From assembly GCF_018305005.1 (NCBI RefSeq), contig NZ_JAGQEG010000036.1:1-53959 (forward strand): a stretch of DNA of 53,959 nt. The letters are read 5' to 3'. How positions within the stretch are numbered: position 1 is the first letter of the stretch; every line of letters begins with the position of its first letter. Under the pieces are notes generated by a model. That model did not search any database and was not told the DNA's origin. It saw only the letters and a program-made list of their open reading frames with translations. Origin of the DNA: Collimonas silvisoli (GTDB lineage Bacteria > Pseudomonadota > Gammaproteobacteria > Burkholderiales > Burkholderiaceae_D). Made by a program: the position numbers and the translations under genes. This document shows, one piece after another, positions 15,301-23,405 of this stretch.

Positions 15301-16978
15301 CGGTAACACTGCCGTCGGCTTGGACTAGCTTGAACAAATTGCCGCGCCTATCGTAATAAAACTCGGTGCGCGCTCCGGCAGGATCTACCACTGCGGTGGT
15401 GCGGCCTACTTCGTCGTATTCGAAAATGGTGACACCGCCCAGCGGGTCGATTTCGCACAAGGGCAGGTTGTCGTCGTCGAACTTGATCAGGGAGGTATGG
15501 CCCAGGGAGTCGGTAACCTCCGTCTCGCGCAGTACGGTGTCGTACGCAAAACGATAGTCATGCAATCCCTGATCGCCCCAGGCGTGCACCACGCGCCATT
15601 CACTGTCATAGGCATAATAGAAAGACAAATCAAGGCGATCGGCGTGGCGCACCATATGATGGTGGTGGTAGTCAAAGACGCGGGCTGCATCGAGGGCGTC
15701 AAGAGCGGCGACCAGATCCTGGTTCTGATATTTATAGCTCGCCAACGGATAATTCAGTCCGGTAGCCGGATCGTGCAGGCTCAGCTGGTGAATTTTTCCA
15801 GCGAACTCATGCACTTCGATAAAGCGGCCAGGCAATTCATCAATGCCGCTCTCTATGATCCGTGTCAAATGACCGTCGACACGTTCAAAACGCCAGTGAT
15901 TGCCGCGCAGGTTTTCTATCTTTTCGATCTGCAGGCGCAGGGCTCGATGCAAGGGGGTTACATTGGGCGCAGGCTTGCGGAAAATGTAGCGCAGGTCATC
16001 CTTGGTTACGACATGCAACTCGTCCGCACCATCATTGTTGAGCCAGCTTAGGCGGGCGCCGTCGACGTACTCAGTCACCGCATGGCCGGCGCCGACAGCG
16101 TCAGGCAATTGCGGGAATATCGCCGCGCCGTTCGCTTCAAAAAATAACACCATGCCGTCCGGCTCGATCTCCAAGCGGAAATCGGCAGGGGTTTGCCAGC
16201 CGTGTCCGCACATGCCGTCGTGATTGTTGTTCGATGAATATACGCGGCTCCAAGTCAGCGGCAAGCGCCCCGGTATGGAGAAATCTTCATGCGAGACCCT
16301 CACGCTGCCGTCGCGGATATCGACCGGTTCCGCGCGCAATACCTTGCATTTCAGGAAACCCGGCTCCATATTCTTGAACAGTTTCTGGCGTGCCTTCTTG
16401 AATGCTTCTTCCGCACGCTGGAAACCTTTGGTCCGGCGCAGGGCCTTAAAACCTTTTCCCAACGCTGCAAAACCCAGCTTGGAAGCAATCCCCATCAGAG
16501 AAATCGTCGGCGGCCCGCCAACGAATACGCTATCGGGTATCGCCAGGTTGACCGAAGTCGGCAAGGTCATCGACAAATGCGGCTTGGATGGCTTCTTCAG
16601 GCGGAACGGCGGCACCATGCCGACCACGCTGCAGTCGAGCACCGGCATGCCAAGGCGCGAGAATGGCGAGTCATCGGCGATGACCGTCTTGCTGCCCATG
16701 AAAAGCTCGTCGTCGAACTGCGGCCCGCCGGGCGCGCGCAGGAACGGCACCCACAGCGCCAATGGAATATGCACCGACAAGCCGCCGGTTCCCGCCGTGG
16801 CGCGCTTGACGCCGGCCACCTGTACCGTGGCGCCGATGAAGGGCAGGTAGTCGAAGGGGTCGAGCACCATCGAGATATGTGCTGTCGGCAGGGGTACCGG
16901 CGGGGTTCCCGGTATCAGCTCGTACATGTGGATGTCGATGCCGATCTGAGGATCGAAATGCTTGGCGGCGTTGGTCAC
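12347..16978 (-). CDS. PAAR-like/RHS polymorphic effector with C-terminal WHH (HNH/Endo VII) nuclease
   Basis: The 1543-residue protein has, in order: a PAAR-like tip domain without paired membrane helices (1-170); a DUF6531-like entry around 215-250 (VDIRDGSVRVSHEDFSIPG); many YD repeats (about 430-1150) forming the RHS cocoon; a Pro/Gly/Ala-rich insert (about 1170-1310); the RHS core end (RNRYYDPHIGQFIGQDPIGL, closing with DPLGL near 1414); and a toxin of about 130 residues with WHHHQNMTTMQ and HNRFTHSGG, the WHH branch of HNH/Endo VII nucleases. It should be carried on VgrG and act on DNA in rival cells. The GTG start follows GAAGGGAGCGTCC. The last 400 bases look more AT-rich than the core, consistent with tip exchange. 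Confidence 0.93.
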   Translation of the reverse strand: MTNAAKHFDPQIGIDIHMYELIPGTPPVPLPTAHISMVLDPFDYLPFIGATVQVAGVKRATAGTGGLSVHIPLALWVPFLRAPGGPQFDDELFMGSKTVIADDSPFSRLGMPVLDCSVVGMVPPFRLKKPSKPHLSMTLPTSVNLAIPDSVFVGGPPTISLMGIASKLGFAALGKGFKALRRTKGFQRAEEAFKKARQKLFKNMEPGFLKCKVLRAEPVDIRDGSVRVSHEDFSIPGRLPLTWSRVYSSNNNHDGMCGHGWQTPADFRLEIEPDGMVLFFEANGAAIFPQLPDAVGAGHAVTEYVDGARLSWLNNDGADELHVVTKDDLRYIFRKPAPNVTPLHRALRLQIEKIENLRGNHWRFERVDGHLTRIIESGIDELPGRFIEVHEFAGKIHQLSLHDPATGLNYPLASYKYQNQDLVAALDALDAARVFDYHHHHMVRHADRLDLSFYYAYDSEWRVVHAWGDQGLHDYRFAYDTVLRETEVTDSLGHTSLIKFDDDNLPLCEIDPLGGVTIFEYDEVGRTTAVVDPAGARTEFYYDRRGNLFKLVQADGSVTVMAFDDANRMTELVDPLGQHWQRSWDERGRLLEQSTPMGARSRFTYDVHGQLATHVNPRGAATTLVFDRYGNLAQLTDGLGHRSHFAYDALGCLKRRTDAAGDVTEYRYDIKGRLLQTLQADGASIHYDYDAEDQLICYTDRNGARTLLEYAGTGQLARRVQADGHAMQYLYDTEEQLIGLVNQRQEGYQLKRDALGRIVEECDYWEQSRHYRYDAGGNLSSATDPLGRVIIYTTDRLGRIIKKTLPDSDHPARQIHETFSYDKNGAIVEIRNPHRHILRKFDADGRIIEEVQDGFQIAYRYDQASNRLSRQTSAGNKVAATYDLRNQVATIAINDEPPILIERDALGRAVKEQLSGSVQRQLRYDTAGHLTAQTVLRDQIPLFTTSYEYDRAGNQTRRSDSEHGSDLYQYDPLGNLLRHTDPAGRVTDFLNDPAGDRLRTRIRQMEMRQAAGGEGQAEVQWSREGSHDNVHYVFDRAGNLVRRGGSQMSSADPAAADPALQLRWDANQRLIESSQAGQATRYGYDPLGRRVFKRNPTHTTWFFWDGDALLGEVRQANNTQSAEIWSAGNVADFMAARKRLNALKTLHAQAREYVYYPDTFAPLALIDRQAKVAKQPVRMAERKADTVTQGHAVQIATSVAAPPPPPSFPVAATTSLGESGGLGGMGGLGSAKLGQLSAAAPWPQGSDPQLSLAHAQSPDHIGSLSGGLRLGGDVSMPPPALMQTVAAPGATATHPPEVAASDTEAVIEETSSGVFHYHNDCNGCPTRLTDGSGQVMWSASYAAWGAVQRLHVQAVDNPIRFQGQYFDVETGLHYNRNRYYDPHIGQFIGQDPIGLAGGNNLYAYASNPIRWIDPLGLNDKPANSPTPEKWLDKGGTIHQEIDSRTWVYTDWDGNTVRYPDGHPDFTPYERQRVEVPDLKGNHGRNPAGDFGKADALAPKGHADYDLNTWHHHQNMTTMQEVPKKIHNRFTHSGGVKNIKARCD

Positions 16979-17000
16979 GGACGCTCCCTTCTCAGGCGGC

Positions 17001-18638
17001 TCAGACGGTCGCCGCAGCGCTCATCGGCTTTGCGGCGGCGGGAGTTGGAGGTGCTGGCGCGGCGGCGTCAAGCAAACCGGACGGATCGGGCAGCTTGGTG
17101 AATTGCGGCGGTGCGCTCCATTCAGGGACATCCTTGTCCAGCGGATGCTTGACCTCAGGCAGGCCATTCCAGAGCGGGTTGAGCAGTTCGCGCGCCAGCG
17201 CCACCACTTTGCGGAAGAATTCGTCGCCGCCTGCAATCAGGCGCTCGCGTTCCTGGCGTTGGCGCTGGAAGCTGTTTTCAAAACGCACGTGCATCGCCGT
17301 TTCTATTTTTTCCAGGTCGCTCGCCGGCGGCTGCTCGCCGAGCTTGGCGGCTTGCTGTTCTGCTTGCAGATGCGCGGCCGCAATGGCGGCTTGATAATCG
17401 GCCGCGCTGCGCTCCAGCTTGTCGGTCCGGCCAGGATCTTGCAGCCGCAACAAATCTTGCAAGGCCAGCGCCATGGTGGTGAGCGGTCGTTCGGCCGGGG
17501 CGACTGCTTTTGCGGCACGCAGCGCCAGGGCGCCGTGGTCGCGCGCCAATTGTTCTTGCCTGGCTTGGGCGTAACAATACGCCGCCATGCGGAAACCTTC
17601 GATTTCAAACATGGGATTGGGAACGCGCCGGGCTTGTTCCGCCGCACTGCGATAGGCCTGCGCCGCGCCCTCGGGTTGCTTGGCTGCCAGCCATGCGCCG
17701 GCTTCGCCAAACCAGGTTTGCATGATCAGATCGGCGCCCATGGGGTGTTGGTTGTGCTCCGCCAGGGTCGCGCATTGGCGGGCGTCGCGATAACGTTTGA
17801 TGGCGTCGACATAGTTTTTTTCTTTTATAAAAGCGCCGGCGACCGCCATATGCAGCACTACCTGCTGGTCGGGCCATTGCTCGCGTTGTGCGATCTGCAT
17901 GGCTTTTTCGGCGCGCGCGGCGGTTTGTGCGGCGCTGCCTTTTTCCACCAGGGTGATGACATCGGTGAGCAGCTGGCGGTAGGCGACCGTCGGCCCTGAG
18001 CCGCCTGCCTGCGCCACGGTTTCGCGGGCGATGTCGAACATGTCGATGGGAGCTTCCACTATCCGCACGCATGCGCCATGGCGTTGCGCCAAAGCTTGCC
18101 AGCGATGATCGGACAGCGTATCCACCAATATCAGGCGGACATCGGCCGCAACCGGGCTGCGCAGCGCCGCCTCCAGCCATGCTTCCCAGGCATCCTGGCT
18201 GCTGATGGGATGCGGCGTCAGCACCGCAGCCACGTAACGCAAATGCGCCAGCTGCGCCTGATGGTGTCGGGTGAACGAAGCCAGCATGGCCATCACGCTT
18301 GAGGCCGAATCGTGGTGCGGCGTTTGCGCCACAGGCCAGTCCGCCGCCACGCCTTGTTCGCGCAGGCTGTCCTTGCTGTCGATATAGCTCTCGACCAGGC
18401 TTTGGCGCAAGGTCCGGCTGTAACCGAAACCGGTATCGAACGGCGCATCGAAGCGCAGGAACAGGTCAGGGGTGGTCCAGTCGCCTGGGTGCTGCTGCAT
18501 CTCGAAAAACGCTTGCAGCATGCGGTCGGCATTGGCCGGGATACGCCACACCAGTATTCGCAATTGCGGATCCTGAGTGTGTTCCAGCCACAGGTCGCGC
18601 AAGGCGGCTACGCGTTTTTCGACAGGATTCTTAGCCAT
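17001..18638 (-). CDS. TPR-containing putative T6SS effector adaptor between vgrG and rhs
   Basis: The 545-residue protein has no signal peptide, so it is cytoplasmic. The N-terminal 200 residues resemble no family I can name (LRILVWRIPANADRMLQAFF, FGYSRTLRQSLVESYI). Residues 240-430 are TPR-like helical pairs (EKNYVDAIKRYRDARQC, PEGAAQAYRSAAEQAR), and the tail is charged helix followed by Pro/Ala linker. It is not a DUF4123 (Tap/TEC), DUF2169 or EagR protein as far as motifs show. GAGAGG before 18638 decides the start; an in-frame TTG at 18653 is less likely. It begins 22 bases after vgrG and ends 22 before rhs, so a role in loading the RHS effector onto VgrG is inferred. Confidence 0.75.
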   Translation of the reverse strand: MAKNPVEKRVAALRDLWLEHTQDPQLRILVWRIPANADRMLQAFFEMQQHPGDWTTPDLFLRFDAPFDTGFGYSRTLRQSLVESYIDSKDSLREQGVAADWPVAQTPHHDSASSVMAMLASFTRHHQAQLAHLRYVAAVLTPHPISSQDAWEAWLEAALRSPVAADVRLILVDTLSDHRWQALAQRHGACVRIVEAPIDMFDIARETVAQAGGSGPTVAYRQLLTDVITLVEKGSAAQTAARAEKAMQIAQREQWPDQQVVLHMAVAGAFIKEKNYVDAIKRYRDARQCATLAEHNQHPMGADLIMQTWFGEAGAWLAAKQPEGAAQAYRSAAEQARRVPNPMFEIEGFRMAAYCYAQARQEQLARDHGALALRAAKAVAPAERPLTTMALALQDLLRLQDPGRTDKLERSAADYQAAIAAAHLQAEQQAAKLGEQPPASDLEKIETAMHVRFENSFQRQRQERERLIAGGDEFFRKVVALARELLNPLWNGLPEVKHPLDKDVPEWSAPPQFTKLPDPSGLLDAAAPAPPTPAAAKPMSAAATV

Positions 18639-18660
18639 GCTGGCGCCTCTCAATGATGCT

Positions 18661-20904
18661 TTAGCTATTCAGATTGATCTTGCTGCCGTTGATCGACACG
18701 CCGCCGCCATTGATCTTGATGATCGAGCCGCCTGCGGTAATGGTGATTTCGCCGGCGTCGATGCTGATGCCGGCGCCGCCGACGACGAGATCGACCTTGC
18801 TGCCGGAAGCGACTGTCATGTCGGCGCCGGAATACACCGTGTGAGTGCCGGAGACCTCGTGCTGCATGTTGCCGGTCACCGACAGCAAGCGTGCGCCTGT
18901 GTTGCCGTCTTCCACCGGGCCGTTAACCGTGCGCTTGTCGGCGCCGGTCACGGTCACTTCGCGGCCGGCATGCATGGTGTCGCTGACGGCGCCGGTGATA
19001 GTGTTGGTAGCGGTTCCGCTGATATCGCGTTTCCAGTTGCCGTTGGTGTTGCCGCTATAGTTGCCAATCAGGGTGCTGCCATAATCGCCGGTGATGTTTT
19101 CGGTATAACCCGCTGCGCTGATCGTCCGTTTCTGGCCAGCCTGATAGGTTTGGGTTACCGCTCCGGTCACCGTGGCGATAGACGTGCCGGTGACAGTGCG
19201 GGTATCGTTGCCGGTTACCGTTGCGCCACGATTGCCGCCTACCGAGATATCCTGGTTGGCGCCGACATGCAAGTTGTGGTTGACGGCGACCTTGGTCGCC
19301 TTGTTGTTATTGACGGTGCTGTTGTGATCGTTCCGCACCATCACCGCCATATCGCGTTGGGCATGCATGTTCAGCAATTCGCTGCCGGCCGAATCGTGCA
19401 TGGTGACTTCATTGAAGCCGCCGCCGCGCACGGTTTTGGAACGCATGCCGCTGACTTCCTGGCCGAACGGCGGCATATTGTCGGCGTTGTAGACCCGTCC
19501 GGTAATAATCGGCCGGTCGGGATTGCCGTCGAGGAAATCGACCACCACTTCCTGCCCGACCCGCGGCGCCGAGACGCCACCCATGCCGCTACCGGCCCAG
19601 GGGCTGGCGACGCGCACCCAGCTAGAGCTTTGTTCGTTGAACTGGCCCTGCCGATCCCAGTGGAACTGCACTTTGACCCGGCCGTATTTATCGGCCCAGA
19701 TTTCTTCGCCTTTCGGCCCAACCACGGTTGCCGTTTGCGGCCCCGGCATGCGCGGCCTGGCTGTTTCACGCAAAGGCCGGTAGGGGATCTTGCGACGCAG
19801 CGCAGTGACGTTGACCCGGTATATGCAATCCTGGGCTTCGCTGAAATCGCTGGAAAAATTGTTGCGGGCGTCATGGCTGATCTGCAGCGCGATGAAACGA
19901 TGCTCGTCCGGATTGTCGTCGCTGTGTTCAAAATGGCCGTCCAGATCGAAATAGCGTCCCACCGCCAGCTCCCGGAAAGTGCCTGAGCCTTCGAACAACT
20001 TGGTTTGCCAGCCAGCTTCTTCGGCGCGCACCGCGGTCAGTTGTTCGCCAATCGCGCTGTTGCCATAACTGGCGGAGCCATCGTAAGCGTAACGTTCGAA
20101 TTGCGGCAGGCTGCCGCGCGGGGCATTGCTCTTCAATTCCACCGCCAGTGGATTGCGCGGCTGCTTGAAATCGAAACTCTTGATGCTATGCACCGCGGAG
20201 CCGATTCTGCGCCGCGGCCGCCAGTCATCCAATACGTCGCTGGCCTGCAGCTCCTGATTCGGCTGGAAGCGCACTGTCGCGTTGTCCTCCAGCGGCAAGC
20301 ACTGGGTGGAGTCGTCAGCCAGCACCAGCTTGTGGCCGCTCTCGCTATGCTCAAAACTATAGTAGATGCCGGCGTCCTCTAGCAGGCGCGAGATAAAACT
20401 GAAATCCGATTCGTTGTACTGGACGCAGTAAGACAGCTTTGGATAGCGGCTGGCGATCAGATCGAAGCGATAGTCGGCCAGTTTGCCGTATTTGTGAAAC
20501 ACTTCTTGCGCGATATCGAGCACCGACAGATCCTGGAACACGCGGCAATTGCTGGCGTAGTCGAGAAAGGAAAACCAAGGCGCCAGCTGTGCCTGGTAAG
20601 TCGCCACTCCGCTGTCGCTGCCGGTACGTGCGAATTCTTTGACAAAGCCGTGGAAATGGCGCTCGCCGGCCTGGGTCTGCATGGTCAGCAACAAGGGCTG
20701 GCCGATCAATTGCTTGAGTTCGAGCTGATCGTAGGGGGATAACAATTCCAGCGTCAGGTCGAAAGGCTTGGACAGGGCTTCACTGCCGTGCAGCCTGTGC
20801 ACCAGCAGCAGGTCGTCATCCAGCGGCGTCTTGATCCGGACCAGGCGTCGGTTCTGATTGAAACGGCTCACCCGGGCCAGCAACGCAGAGGCGTTTGGAT
20901 ACAT
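18661..20904 (-). CDS. vgrG: T6SS spike protein VgrG (TssI)
   Basis: The 747-residue protein has a gp27-like hub (1-370; LLVHRLHGSEALSKPFDL, YNESDFSFISRLLEDAGIYY), an OB-fold/gp5 domain (VHRDG-type motif here WADKYGRVKVQFHWDRQG, then WVRVASPWAG), and a needle of short beta repeats (NNNKATKVAVNHNLHVG, repeated TVTG units) ending SINGSKINLNS. No C-terminal enzymatic extension is present, so it is a structural carrier whose cargo is the PAAR/RHS protein encoded downstream. Of the two ATGs at 20910 and 20904, the second is better spaced from GGAGA. It starts the vgrG-adaptor-rhs-immunity transcript. Confidence 0.95.
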   Translation of the reverse strand: MYPNASALLARVSRFNQNRRLVRIKTPLDDDLLLVHRLHGSEALSKPFDLTLELLSPYDQLELKQLIGQPLLLTMQTQAGERHFHGFVKEFARTGSDSGVATYQAQLAPWFSFLDYASNCRVFQDLSVLDIAQEVFHKYGKLADYRFDLIASRYPKLSYCVQYNESDFSFISRLLEDAGIYYSFEHSESGHKLVLADDSTQCLPLEDNATVRFQPNQELQASDVLDDWRPRRRIGSAVHSIKSFDFKQPRNPLAVELKSNAPRGSLPQFERYAYDGSASYGNSAIGEQLTAVRAEEAGWQTKLFEGSGTFRELAVGRYFDLDGHFEHSDDNPDEHRFIALQISHDARNNFSSDFSEAQDCIYRVNVTALRRKIPYRPLRETARPRMPGPQTATVVGPKGEEIWADKYGRVKVQFHWDRQGQFNEQSSSWVRVASPWAGSGMGGVSAPRVGQEVVVDFLDGNPDRPIITGRVYNADNMPPFGQEVSGMRSKTVRGGGFNEVTMHDSAGSELLNMHAQRDMAVMVRNDHNSTVNNNKATKVAVNHNLHVGANQDISVGGNRGATVTGNDTRTVTGTSIATVTGAVTQTYQAGQKRTISAAGYTENITGDYGSTLIGNYSGNTNGNWKRDISGTATNTITGAVSDTMHAGREVTVTGADKRTVNGPVEDGNTGARLLSVTGNMQHEVSGTHTVYSGADMTVASGSKVDLVVGGAGISIDAGEITITAGGSIIKINGGGVSINGSKINLNS

Positions 20905-21203
20905 TGACATTCTCCGTTTTACAAAAGGAATGGCTTTGCCTGGACCAACTGCTCAAGCCACGATCCCGCATGAATTTGGCGTCGACTTCAATTCGCCCGA
21001 CAACAAAACATTGAACGATTGTCCAGCAGAAATATTGCCGGAGTGAAATTATATCGGTATTTGGGAGAGGTGCGACGCTTGGTCTTAATAATTTACCGGG
21101 TTAGCGTTACCAGTGAATGACGGCGGCGATGGCGCGGCCGGATGCAGATCTCGACCGCGCAAAAACATGTGTGAAAATCAGTTGGGCGGCAACTTGCCGG
21201 GCC
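20905..21203. promoter_or_regulatory. vgrG upstream region, 299 bases, no gene
   Basis: This gap lies between vgrG and the end of the leftward TPR paralogue and should hold the vgrG promoter. It contains ATATTGCC (21032-21039), an octamer also present in three other T6SS intergenic regions of this window. No convincing -35/-10 pair or terminator could be fixed by eye. Confidence 0.4.
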
Positions 21204-21767
21204 TTATTGCAGGGCTCCGAACGGCTTGCCGTCGCCGCCTGCATCCGACGCAACAGCTTTGGCGGCGTGTGCGGCTTTTTTCTTTAATGGACGATTTACT
21301 TTTGGTTTGGCTTCGGCTGCTGCGGCGGGATCAACCACTGTTTCACCCAGGCTTTCGCGCAGCATTTTTGTCTGAGTTTGTGCGTCTGCAAGCACGCCGC
21401 CATTCAGATCGCCCTGGGTGCTCAAGTCATTCAGGGCTTTGATCGACAACTTGAGGCCGCCTAAAGCCACGACGCCCTTCGCATACTTGTCCGCCGGATC
21501 ACGCTGCAATACCTGCAACGCATAGGACACTGCATCGCGATAGTTGCCTGCCTCGTACTTGATCTGGGTCATGCGCACCCATGGCGTTTTTTCTGTCGGA
21601 CGCACTTGCGCTACATCCTTGAGTACCTGGATCTCCTGGTCGGCCGAACTTTTTTGTGTCGTATCTGCAACAGCTGGTGTTGCAGCTGGTACTGCTGATG
21701 CAGCGTACGGGATCATCAAACATGTCAATGCGACACTGCAGGCCAACTTGGTTTTCCAAAACTTCAT
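21204..21767 (-). CDS. Periplasmic TPR protein, paralogue of the TPR lipoprotein at 396
   Basis: The 187-residue protein has a signal peptide (MKFWKTKLACSVALTCLMIPYAASA) without a lipobox cysteine, so it should be free in the periplasm. It shares long blocks with the lipoprotein at 396: KTPWVR, NYxDAxSxAL, LQRDPxDK, VALGGLKLSxKALNDL, DLNG, LRESLGETV, a Lys/Ala-rich linker and a terminal PFGALQ. Start 21767 is chosen because AGGAAAGTGAG precedes it, as at 396; the frame is open for another 23 codons upstream. A T6SS accessory role is inferred from paralogy and position. Confidence 0.8.
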   Translation of the reverse strand: MKFWKTKLACSVALTCLMIPYAASAVPAATPAVADTTQKSSADQEIQVLKDVAQVRPTEKTPWVRMTQIKYEAGNYRDAVSYALQVLQRDPADKYAKGVVALGGLKLSIKALNDLSTQGDLNGGVLADAQTQTKMLRESLGETVVDPAAAAEAKPKVNRPLKKKAAHAAKAVASDAGGDGKPFGALQ

Positions 21768-22311
21768 AGCTTTACTCACTTTCCTAAAAATGTTAGAACC
21801 TGGGCGGACAGGCCTCATATATTGCAAATATAACAATCACGGCGGCAGGCATGAACAGATTGCCACGCCAATTCTGGTCACGCTGAGTAATCATGTCATT
21901 ATGCTCACGCTAGGGGGATTGTCTAGGTAAGCCATGTCACCCATGAATAAAATCCGGCATGCTATGCAAAGCACCCGTTTACAGGGATGCATCCGGGACA
22001 CATGTTACTACGGAAACATCTCCTTTGCCGTTTCGACACGTGCGCCGGCTGTCGTCGCCGCTGGAATTGAGGCGGATAAGCGCAGCAGCCCGGATTCCTT
22101 TTTTGAAACGCTAGGGTATGATTGCGCTAAGGAAATTCTGATAATTCTCCTATGTTTCATGTGGTTTTCATGTTGTGCATTGGCAATATTTTCTTTATTG
22201 CTGCGATAAATTCCTGACCGTGGCGGCAGCAGGCGTGCGATGAATACCTTGCAAGAGCGCCGCCATTTCCTGGCTAGAATCACTTATCACTTTTATTCGG
22301 GTTTGCTATTT
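21768..22311. promoter_or_regulatory. Divergent promoter region between the TPR paralogue and tssA, 544 bases
   Basis: Two genes leave this gap in opposite directions. It contains ATTGGCAATAT (22179-22189), identical to an 11-mer upstream of the TPR lipoprotein (314-324). A rightward frame at 21934-22209 ends in a hydrophobic run, but its start region and composition do not look coding, so I do not call it a gene. Confidence 0.4.
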
Positions 22312-23400
22312 ATGTTTTCTGTCGATCAATTACTCAATCCTGTCAGCGATTCCACGCCATGCGGCGGCGACCTGTCTTTTTCAAGCGACCTGGATGCCAT
22401 TGCACACGCCCGTCGTTTTGATGATCCGTCGCTGGATCAAGGCGAATGGGTGACCGAACTCAAAGAAGCGGATTGGGGTTTCGTCGTCGACAATTGCGCG
22501 CGGCTGATCGAAACCCAAAGCAAGGACCTGCGCCTGGCTGTCTGGCTGGCGGAAGCCAATGCCAAAATCCGTTATTTCAGCGGCTTGGCCGACGGCTATC
22601 TGTTGCTCGCCGGCTTGAGCGACAGGTATTGGGAGGGCCTGCACCCGGTGCCGGACGATGGCGACCAGGAGCTGCGGGTTGGTAATTTGAGCTGGCTGCT
22701 ATCGCGCTCGGTGCAGTTGATACGCGAGATACCTATCACTGAAGGCCGCGGTACTGCCTTTTCCACAGTCGATTTTGAGTCGGCCAGAATCCGTGCGGCC
22801 AATGAAGAAAGAGGCAATGGCGACGGCGCCGCCAGCGATGGCGTAAAGCTGGCGGACATCGAATCGGCAAGGCGCAAATCGTCGCCGAAATTTTATGAAA
22901 CATTGCTGGCGGATGCTAATTTGTGCCAGCAAGCGCTGTTGCAACTGGAAAAATCGATCGATTTCCGGGTCGGGCAGGATGGGCCGGCCTTTTCGGCGAC
23001 TAAAGACGCACTGGAAAATGCGATCTCGGTGATTACCCGCTTCGCTCAGGAAGCGGGGGTGAATACCGGCGCCGGCGCTGTGGCGAAAACCGGCAGCGAC
23101 CCGCAAACCACACCCAAGCCGCAGCAGGAGGTAAGCAAGGTGGAGCAAACTCAGGCCACGCTGAACGGCCCGATCCAGAACCGTACCCAGGCCTTGATGC
23201 AGTTACGCCATGTGGCGGATTTTTTCCGGCGCACCGAGCCGCACAGCCCGGTCGCCTATCTGGCGGAAAAAGCCGCCGACTGGGGCGACCTGCCGCTGCA
23301 CCACTGGTTGCGCACGGTGATCAAGGATCCGTCGTCGCTGGCGCATGTAGAGGAATTGCTGGGGCTGCAGGGAGCCGGCCAGCAAAACGACGAAAACTGA
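22312..23400 (+). CDS. tssA: T6SS baseplate/tail protein TssA
   Basis: From ATG 22312 the 362-residue protein has the ImpA N-terminal domain (MFSVDQLLNPVSDSTPCGGDL, then WVTELKEADWGFVVDNCARLI, DLRLAVWLAEA, YWEGLHPVPDDGDQELR), a variable middle and the TssA C-terminal block ALMQLRHVADFFRRTEPHSPVAYL...DWGDLPLHHWLR. It caps or primes tail-tube assembly. An upstream in-frame ATG at 22240 would add 24 residues not typical of the family. It is the only rightward gene of the second T6SS block, and its stop lies 5 bases from the convergent OmpA gene. Confidence 0.94.
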   Translation: MFSVDQLLNPVSDSTPCGGDLSFSSDLDAIAHARRFDDPSLDQGEWVTELKEADWGFVVDNCARLIETQSKDLRLAVWLAEANAKIRYFSGLADGYLLLAGLSDRYWEGLHPVPDDGDQELRVGNLSWLLSRSVQLIREIPITEGRGTAFSTVDFESARIRAANEERGNGDGAASDGVKLADIESARRKSSPKFYETLLADANLCQQALLQLEKSIDFRVGQDGPAFSATKDALENAISVITRFAQEAGVNTGAGAVAKTGSDPQTTPKPQQEVSKVEQTQATLNGPIQNRTQALMQLRHVADFFRRTEPHSPVAYLAEKAADWGDLPLHHWLRTVIKDPSSLAHVEELLGLQGAGQQNDEN

Positions 23401-23405
23401 TACCT

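Noticed and set aside
18872-19300. Repeated short TVTG/ACC-rich DNA units as a possible tandem repeat array
   Set aside because: They are the coding repeats of the VgrG beta-helical needle, not an independent repeat element.
18577-19986. A 469-codon rightward open frame opposite vgrG
   Set aside because: It mirrors the beta-repeat needle of vgrG and has no ribosome site or recognisable domain; vgrG is certain.
21934-22209. A 91-codon frame with a hydrophobic C-terminus upstream of tssA
   Set aside because: No credible start context, and the N-terminal half does not look like protein. More likely promoter DNA.
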